64,000 bases of DNA from Cheilinus undulatus. Taxonomy: Eukaryota; Chordata; Actinopteri; Labriformes; Labridae. The position numbers were made by a program, and so were the translations under genes. Each line of letters starts with the position of its first letter. Positions within the stretch are counted from its first letter, which is position 1. The stretch lies in assembly GCF_018320785.1 (NCBI RefSeq), contig NC_054876.1:23272212-23336211 (forward strand). The letters run 5' to 3'. Shown here one piece after another: positions 56,640 to 64,000 of this stretch. The notes beneath the pieces were generated by a model. That model did no database searches, was not told the DNA's origin, and saw only the letters and a program-made list of their open reading frames with translations.

Positions 56640-57475
56640 GTGGAACGTGGCAGTATGTATTGTCTATTGTCTCGCTGTTGGAAGGTTGTGGGTTCAATCC
56701 TGAGCTCCTGCAGTCACATGACAATTTGTCCTTGGGTAAGACACTTGACCCCAGTTTTTTCCCACTGGGATTAGCTAATACTGATGGCCAGTTCTCCATA
56801 GCAAACTCTACCATCAGTGTGTGAATGTGGAGTGAATGGGTTATGTGATGTGACCAAGTGGCAACCTCCGGTCCTGAAAAATAAAGCCAATGTGGAAGTG
56901 CAAAAAATTTGCAATACCGCGACTATCCACTTGAGGCTGGCTGCAGGAACACAGGAAGTCCCGTCTGGACACCTGTTAAACAGCTGGTTTTTACACTAGA
57001 AATAAACTGGTCTACAGCCTGGTTCAAAAAGACAGAACTTGTCTTGTTAGCTAGTGCCTTCATGTGCTGTCACTGTACGGGGGTGAATTTTTTTGTATCA
57101 CAATGGTTTAGATTATATTTAGGAACAACTTCACTGTGCACTAATTGGCGCGTCTCATTTGATTGTCAAATAGCTCGACAGGCAGATGCTACGTTTCTGA
57201 CAACCAGAATGCTAGCGAGCTAACTGACAGGTAGTCGTGCTTAGTGGGCGGCCCGTTGATCCAAAGTTCGGTGGAGACTGCAATTTCAATACGGGAGCCG
57301 CCGCGGATTGGCTTCAAGAACTGTTTGAGTCCGCCTATTGTAAGCAGACGGCTGACGTCACACAGGGTTTGTCCAATTCTTTCTACAGTCTATGGATGTG
57401 ACCTGTGGTGTTAAAGTGCTTTGAGTAGTTAGAAGACTAGACAAGCACTATACAAGTCCAAGTCCATCTAATCCC
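56640..57475 (+). mobile_element. SINE split by a nested insertion
   Basis: The left part (to 56855) has gaaggttgtgggttcaatcc (B-box like), cttgggtaagacacttgacc and catcagtgtgtgaatgtg. The right part (57395 on) has ggtgttaaagtgctttgagt and gaagactagacaagcactat then acaag. These are consecutive blocks of a common teleost SINE, separated here by 539 bp of other sequence. Confidence 0.75.
56856..57394. mobile_element. 539-bp element nested in the SINE
   Basis: Flanked by a perfect 9-bp duplication gatgtgacc (56847-56855 and 57395-57403). It begins aagtggcaacctccggtcct and ends ctttctacagtctatg, a motif recurring in fish repeats. No ORF of note; class not determined. Confidence 0.75.
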
Positions 57476-57984
57476 GTAAGACTTTAAACTCTGCTAAGCC
57501 ATAAAAAGCTAAATGCTTACATGAACTTGCTAATATGCTAAGAGATGAAACTATGATGTATTGTGAGAAAATGCAGTCCTCTTAGTAGTTTGTAGGCATG
57601 CTAATATCAGCACAAAAATACAGAATAAGCAAATGTTTTGCTCAGTGTCCAGTGTCAAAATCTGACCTCAGCCCAACATCAGGACCGTATATAATTTAAT
57701 AATTTTCAGGAGTGCGTGTGTGGAAATAACCTTATCAAAAACCAGAATTGATGCTGCCCTGCCTGCCCAAAGAAATGGCTGTTCCCCTGAAAAACCCAGA
57801 GACCTGGCCCTCCTTGGTTAAGATTTATGGATGATATCAATACATGTGTGTTGGATGAGTAGAATTGGTGCTAGCATCCTGGCCAACAATTCCCTCATTT
57901 TGGAGCTGTGTCATGTTTTTTACCAGGTTTTGATACTTAATTATGCCACCTTTCAGCCACTTTTTAACTGCTTTCCACCACTGT

Positions 57985-58530
57985 TCCACCACTATTTATA
58001 AAGCTCTGTCTTCTTCACAGTAGCTTTTTGTCGTCATATACATTATTAATGATGTAATTAAATGTGTAAAAACCCAATAAAATTGTCTGAGCAAAAAAAA
58101 TAAAGCTCTGTCTGGACATCTGCCATTATACCTCACCTCTTTACTGAATGTGTCCACTAGCCGTTATCAAACTCTGGATAATGCTTGAAGTTCCAAGAGT
58201 AAACACTAAAATTGGAGAAACATCTTTCAGCTTTTGTGCAGCCCACAGCTGGAATACTGTACAGCAAACGCTAAAACTAAGTTCAGTTATTAACATATGA
58301 CCGTTTCAAAACATGATAAGGAACTACTATGTACATGTTTGAAACTATTTTTAAACTGTGCTCCACTTATTCTTAAGTAGTGATGTCTATTTGCATTTGT
58401 GTTTCTTTCTCCTTGCTTATTTATTGTTTTGCATATATTGTTTTAATGTACTCTTGATGTCATTGTAAATGAGAGCATGCTCTCAATGGCATCTCAAGAT
58501 TAAATAAAGGTTAAATGAATGAATTAATGA
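57985..58530 (+). mobile_element. LINE 3' end (L2/Rex-like), interrupted
   Basis: Translation gives YKALSGHLPLYLTSLL and, one frameshift later, LEVPRVNTKIGETSFSFCAA followed by HSWNTVQQTLKL, typical of the C-terminus of LINE reverse-transcriptase proteins. It is followed by gtaaatgagagcatgctctc and attaaataaaggttaaatga, a known type of LINE tail. An 88-bp insertion splits it. Confidence 0.78.
58012..58099 (+). mobile_element. extremely 5'-truncated L1-like insertion
   Basis: 88 bp ending cccaataaaattgtctgagc and an A tail, flanked by a perfect 14-bp duplication ataaagctctgtct (57998-58011 and 58100-58113). This is the pattern expected of target-primed reverse transcription. Confidence 0.82.
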
Positions 58531-58544
58531 AATTTCTGCGTTCT

Positions 58545-59215
58545 ATAGCCATTTTTGCCAATTTTTAACCCCAAGTTTTTTTTTAACCACTTTATCACTT
58601 TTTAACTATTTTTCTACTTTATCTGGCCATTTTTCAATTTTTTTTAACTACTTTTAACACATATTTTTCCATTTTTGCCAGTTTGACCCATTTTGCCACT
58701 TTAAAAAATGTTTTTTTAACCAATTAATTTAAACGTCTGCCATTTTCCACTCATTTTTGCTGTTTCATAACCCATTTCTGCCTCTTTTAACCTCTTTTCA
58801 CCACTTTTTTTTGCCAATGTGTTGTCATGTTTAACCCATCATCGCCAATTTTGCAATTATTTCATTATTTTCCCTTAAAGTTGTCTCAGTGTCTTCTACT
58901 TTATTGTCTGGTATCCTGAGGTTTATGCACATCATGGCTTAGCTATGAAGTCTTACATTACTAACCTAATGGTTTAGTTCAATGTGCCCATCCACATTAT
59001 TAACGGTATCAATAACAGGTAAGAGAAGGGGTTTACACTTTGAAAAATACTATATTATACTACAACATAATTGAATAGATAAAATGTCTGTTGCTTTGAC
59101 AAGAGTGGTTATTATTCAGGTTAAGGATATAAAATGGTCATCACAGCTTAATTTTACAATGGACCATTGTTTTGCTGACCTCCATGGGCCCCCAATTTGG
59201 CTGAGCCCCAGAAAT
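58545..59215 (-). repeat. unclassified dispersed repeat, copy 2 (inverted)
   Basis: Begins with T-rich tandem ccatttttgccaatttttaa units, then tggcttagctatgaagtctt acat, aaggggtttacactt, agtggttattattcaggtta and ccatgggcccccaatttggc. It is the reverse complement of 50736-51340 throughout, with substitutions. Confidence 0.82.
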
Positions 59216-60872
59216 CTTTTCCTTTTATCCCCCCTTATGGGCGGCCTTGGATGCTGCTAGTGGACAGCCAAGGGATTATCAAGGATACTCCAATTCAAAC
59301 TTGTGCAACACTGGACATCCAAACCGAAGTCATCCACCCGACAATGGTTTTCTTTATAAGGATCTCCACTAACTACATCGTTACAACTGTTGTGTCAATA
59401 TATCACATAAAGGAACGTCATGGAGCACCAGCACTGTCACTAGGGAACATTTAAATTTTGAAGTCTAATGCTGCAGAACTAAGAAAAGAGTTCTAGATGA
59501 TTTCTGAGAAATATCTGAAAACAAAATCTCTCAATCATTTTTATTACATGAAACCACTGACAACACATTACACCTTTAGTGCCAGTTCAAACGAAGCCTT
59601 TGGGTTTTACCTTCACACTTTTTTTGGTGATTTTCCAGTCTTCAACTGTCTGAAACTTGACAGATTTTTCACACTATGCAACTTGATTAGACGACTTGTT
59701 TCCTTCTAGTTCCTTTCATGTTTTTTTAAATAGCTGAGTTTTAATTGAACATAACTGAGCATAGGAACTCAGTTAATTTCCAGAGTTGCTTTTCAAATAA
59801 TACCCAGAAAGTTTATACTGTTTCGTCTTTTTTACCATTTAAATATTCATTTCTGGATCCGTTCTATTGTTCGGAGGAGTTAGTATCACACCTTGAAATA
59901 GCAGATACAGAAATAACTCTAAATTGATGAAACAAAGATCTTTATGAACGCATCTTGGAGCATGTTTGTGAAGCTGAGGGGACTTTATTCTTTTATTTTC
60001 TTTTTGATGTGTTCAGATCTTGTTGTGTAGTTGTTGTGGTTGTATGTTTTGTCTCACAACAGCCATGACCTTAGACACTCACAAAAGGGCCAACCACACA
60101 GTCATGTGACACCATGACATCAGTGAGTCACACAAATACCTCTCAGTGCTCCTCAGATGTGTCAATCCTTCATCCGTGAGGCCTTCAAAGACAGGGATGA
60201 GACCAGTATATGTGTGGTGGTAGTTGTACTGGGAGGTCAGGGGCATATGTATGTGTATATATGTGTATGGGTCCATGCAGGGGCCCAGTTAGGGACAACA
60301 GAGTCTCACAGGGGCAAACATTTGGACTTTTGTAGGAACCCCCCTCCTCCCTGGGCCTTTCCCGCTTGTTCACTGTCTCATCCTGCTTCAAAACATCCCA
60401 CAGCTTCCCTCACACAACCCCTGATGACCACCCACACAACGACCCCTCACCCCGACACCCAGCACGCACACACTCACATGCCCTAAAACAGCACACTAAT
60501 GCACACACCAATATGCAAACGGTAAACATGCAGGGCCTTCTTGTACTCTGTCTCTCACATGACTCTGTGGTAAACAACACATCTGCCTGCATGCCTCTAT
60601 GTGCATACAGATCAAATTCAGAAGTATCTGCTTTGTGATATGAGAAGGAAACATTACCGTAATCTTTGAGTCTTTAACTTCTGAGTTTATCAGTTACTTG
60701 TTTTGTTCTTAAACCTGCTACTGCTGCGCTTACATGTGTAGTCACCTCTGTAGAACACCTGAAATGTGTAGCATAATTGCCTAAGTCATATTTTAAAGTT
60801 TTCAGAAAAAAGAAAATATTCTGGCAAACAGAGGATTTTTGAAAATAAAAGCCACAACAAGGACTACATCAC
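59216..60872. other. intergenic, no gene recognised
   Basis: CA-rich sequence around 60400-60500. Otherwise no recognised element or exon. Confidence 0.5.
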
Positions 60873-61134
60873 AAACTAGAAAAGCACTTGGAGTGCGCAG
60901 ACCTCCGCCATTAGCCCTATCTACCAATAGTACAGAATCCTTTGAAAAATTCCTGGATCTAGACAGTGATCTGGATCACTCCCAAAATCTAATCAGTTCT
61001 TCCTTATGTTATTTCTGGCATTTCCTGAAAATTTCATGAAAATCCATCCACAACTTTTTGAGTTATATTGCTAACAAACAAACTAACAAACTAACTAACC
61101 CACCCGATCACATAACCTCCTTGGCGGAGGTAAT
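60873..61134 (+). repeat. ACCTCCGCCA-ended dispersed repeat, best-preserved copy
   Basis: Runs aaactagaaaagcacttgg, cagacctccgccatta ... aaaatttcatgaaaatccat ... aacctccttggcggaggtaa. ACCTCCGCCA near the left and TGGCGGAGGT at the right are perfect inverted repeats. Confidence 0.82.
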
Positions 61135-62453
61135 ACAAGTGACTTATTACACAATACAGATAATAATTAATAGATGACTTAGGCATATAGTGGTTATGGA
61201 CTGTAACAAGCACTCTGATTGGCTGAGGACAAAGGCAGTAAGGAACAATGACTTAGCAGCATTAGAAGAGTAGAGTTAAACAGATATCACAATTTGGCCA
61301 AAAATGACCAAGGCAATTATGCTATGAGGCTAACAATATAGCAGTATCATCAGCATATAAAGTTAAAGCATTAGTAGTGTTGATTTTTAACTTTGGTGTG
61401 TGAGTGTGTGGGGGGGGTGTGGGGGTGGGGGAGGGGTGTTAACTGTAATGTGTCTTGAAGTGTGCACACCTGAATTTCATTTGGGTTCAATACATCTATC
61501 GCTTTCTCTCTATTTATCTGTTCATCCATGTCTCTCACCATCCACTGAATAGTAAAAAATACACTTTTAGGATAATTCATGTGTTAAGGATTTGCTTGGA
61601 AATATACATATTTTTTAATTTACAGAGCATTTACTAACAAATTTGACTTTCAGGTATTTCATTCATCCATGTCAATGAAAGCAGTAAAGATTATTATGGA
61701 TTATTGATATTAACTTGTAGATCAGTATAACACATTAATCTACAAGTTGACTAGGCAGGTACTTGAAGCATATGTTTACACTAAGTACAACTACAGGGTA
61801 CACATATAACCACACAAAGTCAGATGCACAGAACAACAGGTTAAAAAATGCACTGAGACACATATTCTTCACATGAGGATCAGTCTCTTGCCAAAGCAAG
61901 CACTAAAATCAATAAAGTTACACAAGCTGTGACATGCTCTCTCTCACACACAATAACTGACTGAGATTGAGGCAACAGTTATGCAGGCTCTGCTAAAGAC
62001 AGAGCTTTTCTACTAAATGTTTAACTAATCTTTTGAGGAAATTATAAACAAGTCTTGGAGATTCAGAGTATGGCTCTACAATATAAGATGTTAACTTTTT
62101 TCTTTTTTTAATAATCTGAATGACTTTTCAGAGTTATTGTTGTTAATGCATCCCAGGATTACTCTTTGGTTTACTTAATCTTCCTTTAACAATCTGAGAA
62201 CAACTACCCCACCTAGTGGTGCAGAGTTGTTATCATGGTGTCATGTTAGTATCCTAAAAAGCACAGAGAAATTTTTTTGTCATAGGAGAGAATGATTATA
62301 CGACCTACAGCTTTTCATTTTATCTGTAAACCTTAAAACAACCCAGGGTATCTTCTGAAATAAAATACAAAGTCAAATTAGTACATAAAAAAAGAGATTA
62401 CAGATAGAAGATGATATCAACCGTTTAGTAAAGCAGAAAGTATTCACAACAGC
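61135..62453. other. intergenic between repeats and bod1
   Basis: A G-rich/GT run at 61395-61440. No exon or element recognised. Confidence 0.5.
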
Positions 62454-62459
62454 TTTATT
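62454..62459 (-). terminator. bod1: candidate bod1 polyadenylation hexamer
   Basis: AATAAA on the - strand about 640 bp after the bod1 stop. Confidence 0.35.
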
Positions 62460-63099
62460 CCTAATACATGCAATAAAATTAAACCTTATGTGGGATGATG
62501 AAAAATTAAAGCGAAACTTATCATGATGAGCCTGCATAAGCACTATTTTCACATTTGTAAACCTAAAGGCACCCGCCGTCTTTATTTTATTTAAGCAAGT
62601 GACTGTGAATTCACTAATCTTTCATGATTTTGTCTTTCCAAATTGATTTAAGTTGACAGAACATCATTTGTAGAAATGCATTTTTACACAGCCTTAGTGA
62701 TAAATCTGTGTTTGACGATAACATTTCATTAAAACAAATTAGTTGATTTGCAAATAAAAAAGCAAAAAACAAAGAAAAAAATCAACCATGTTTGCGCTTT
62801 GTTTTTAAGGACAAAGCTGTGCCGTGACTACACCACTTAATGTCCTCAAGCTTCTCCAGCTTTGGCTTTGTTTAGCACAGGTGGCCAATGAAACAACAGA
62901 AGCTTATGGTTTATTCTGACTGTGTCTCAAACAGAGTTAACAGGGAAAAATCTCCTTCTTCATCTTCCTCTTCCTGTTCTTCAGGCACTTCACAAAGCAA
63001 TGAAGACCAGCAATAAACAGCACATGTACCTGCCAGATTCAACCATAGTTTTCAAAATCCTTCTCGCCCACTGAATAAAACTTCAGTTTTAAACAGATC

Positions 63100-63313
63100 T
63101 CAGGGGGTTTTGGGGCCCGAAGCACAAAGGGCCTCCTGTGGTTCTGTCAGTTCAGACAGTGCAGTGTTAGAGCTCATGGGGGTCTCCTCTTTTTTTTCTC
63201 CTGAAAGGAAGTCATGGATTGCTGTTTCTATGTGCGGCCTGAAAGTGTGGTTCATCTTTGGGTCCACGACCTGAGTGATAATTCTGTCTACACCAGATTC
63301 CAGCATGCCAGAT
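63100..63313 (-). CDS. bod1: bod1, biorientation of chromosomes in cell division 1, 3' terminal exon (partial)
   Basis: On the - strand the exon follows tttgtttag and encodes SGMLESGVDRIITQVVDPKM, NHTFRPHIETAIHDFL and a diverged acidic/Ser tail to a stop at 63100 (70 aa plus one split codon). The first 36 residues are almost identical to human BOD1 (SGMLEAGVDRIISQVVDPKL). This region belongs to the BOD1/COMPASS-Shg1 domain family. Known role: kinetochore-associated inhibitor of PP2A-B56 needed for chromosome biorientation. Upstream exons are not seen up to 64000 and should lie beyond the window. A polyadenylation hexamer on the - strand is at 62454-62459. The position next to STC2 agrees with human synteny. 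Confidence 0.9.
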
Positions 63314-63559
63314 CTAAACAAACAAACAAATTAAAGAAAATGAGCAACATGTAAAAAGCTGAAAAAACATACAATACATCACAGATCATAATTGACATCT
63401 GAGTTTATCAAAATTTTAAATTGATCATGTGATCTATTTTGTTATGGCTTTTATGCCTTTATTCAAAAAAGACAAGACTGGAAGGAAATTTTGCTTACAG
63501 CAAGTTAACTTGTATAATTAGGTATGAAAAGACCTTTAATTTGTGCAGTTACTCTACAT

Positions 63560-63870
63560 GTACAGATGAACAAAAGCAACAATGCAAGGAGCAATGCTAT
63601 TAGTCAGTTGTGTCTCCTTTTTCCTGGATAACAGCCTGCAGTAGTTTGTTGTAGTTTTCAGCAAGAATCAGACACGTCTCCTGAGGAATCCCAGCCCATT
63701 CTTCTTTGGCAAGCTCTCAAGCTCCTCCAGATTTAATGGTCTTCTGGCATGGATCTTGGTCTTCAGTTCATGCCACAAATTTTCAGTGGGATTTAGGTCA
63801 GGACTTTGTGCAGGCCAGGCAAGAACATTCACTTTGGTCTTCTGGAGTTAGTTCTTCACCAGGAGCCATG
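63560..63870 (-). pseudogene. Tc1-like transposase C-terminal fragment in bod1 intron
   Basis: On the - strand: LQKTKVNVLAWPAQSPDLNP, then TENLWHELKTKIHARRPLNL and EELESLPKKNGLGFLRRRV stop. This is the last catalytic motif (NPTENLW) and C-terminus of a Tc1 transposase. The N-terminal part is not readable; the element probably continues past the window edge. Confidence 0.75.
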
Positions 63871-64000
63871 TATGATTTGGGTTGTTGCGTTAGCATTTCC
63901 AATCACAGCTAAAAACACATCTTTTTTCCTTGGCCTTTGACTCTAATTAGACCACTTCCTCATATCCCTTTTCTGTTAAACCAACACTCCCGATATAAAC

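Overview
The window is nuclear DNA of a vertebrate, most likely a ray-finned (teleost) fish. The evidence is intron-rich genes with GT-AG introns, an AT-rich background, and many copies of repeat types common in teleost genomes: Tc1/mariner elements, hAT-like elements, tRNA-derived SINEs, LINE 3' ends and minisatellites. No bacterial or plasmid features are present.

Four protein-coding genes are supported by exon-by-exon similarity to known vertebrate families, with consistent splice phases. crebrf (+ strand, eight coding exons, 2298-24184) encodes a bZIP-containing regulator of CREB3/Luman. bnip1/Sec20 (+, six exons, 42951-48272) encodes an ER SNARE. A stanniocalcin-2 gene (stc2, - strand, four exons, 49698-55671) encodes a secreted glycoprotein hormone. 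The last exon of bod1 (-, 63100-63313) belongs to a mitotic PP2A-B56 inhibitor. The order and directions (CREBRF+, BNIP1+, STC2-, BOD1-) match what I recall of human 5q35, except that NKX2-5, which lies between BNIP1 and STC2 in human, is not in the 1.4-kb gap here. The four genes are neighbours by descent; nothing suggests a shared pathway.

Layout. 1-2297: sequence upstream of the first visible crebrf exon, with an 882-bp hAT-like element. 2298-24184: crebrf, whose introns hold a Tc1 remnant, a teleost dispersed repeat, two SINE copies, a complete 1.6-kb Tc1 element with a broken transposase, and a second decayed Tc1-like element. 24185 to about 27500: probable crebrf 3' UTR. About 27500-42900: gene-poor, with a hAT-like MITE, three different degenerate tandem arrays, copies of an ACCTCCGCCA-ended repeat, and a solo Tc1 end. 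42951-48272: bnip1, whose intron 3 carries a retroelement-like insertion with its own small ORF (one predicted membrane segment plus a helical tail). 49698-55671: stc2, convergent with bnip1. 55672-63099: intergenic, with nested SINE and LINE insertions and the inverted partner of a repeat inside stc2 intron 3. 63100-64000: the end of bod1 and a Tc1 transposase fragment.

The most unusual items are the small membrane-protein ORF in the bnip1-intron element, the roughly 0.6-kb inverted repeat pair flanking stc2 exons 1-3, the missing NKX2-5, and a perfect 24-bp hairpin in a crebrf intron.
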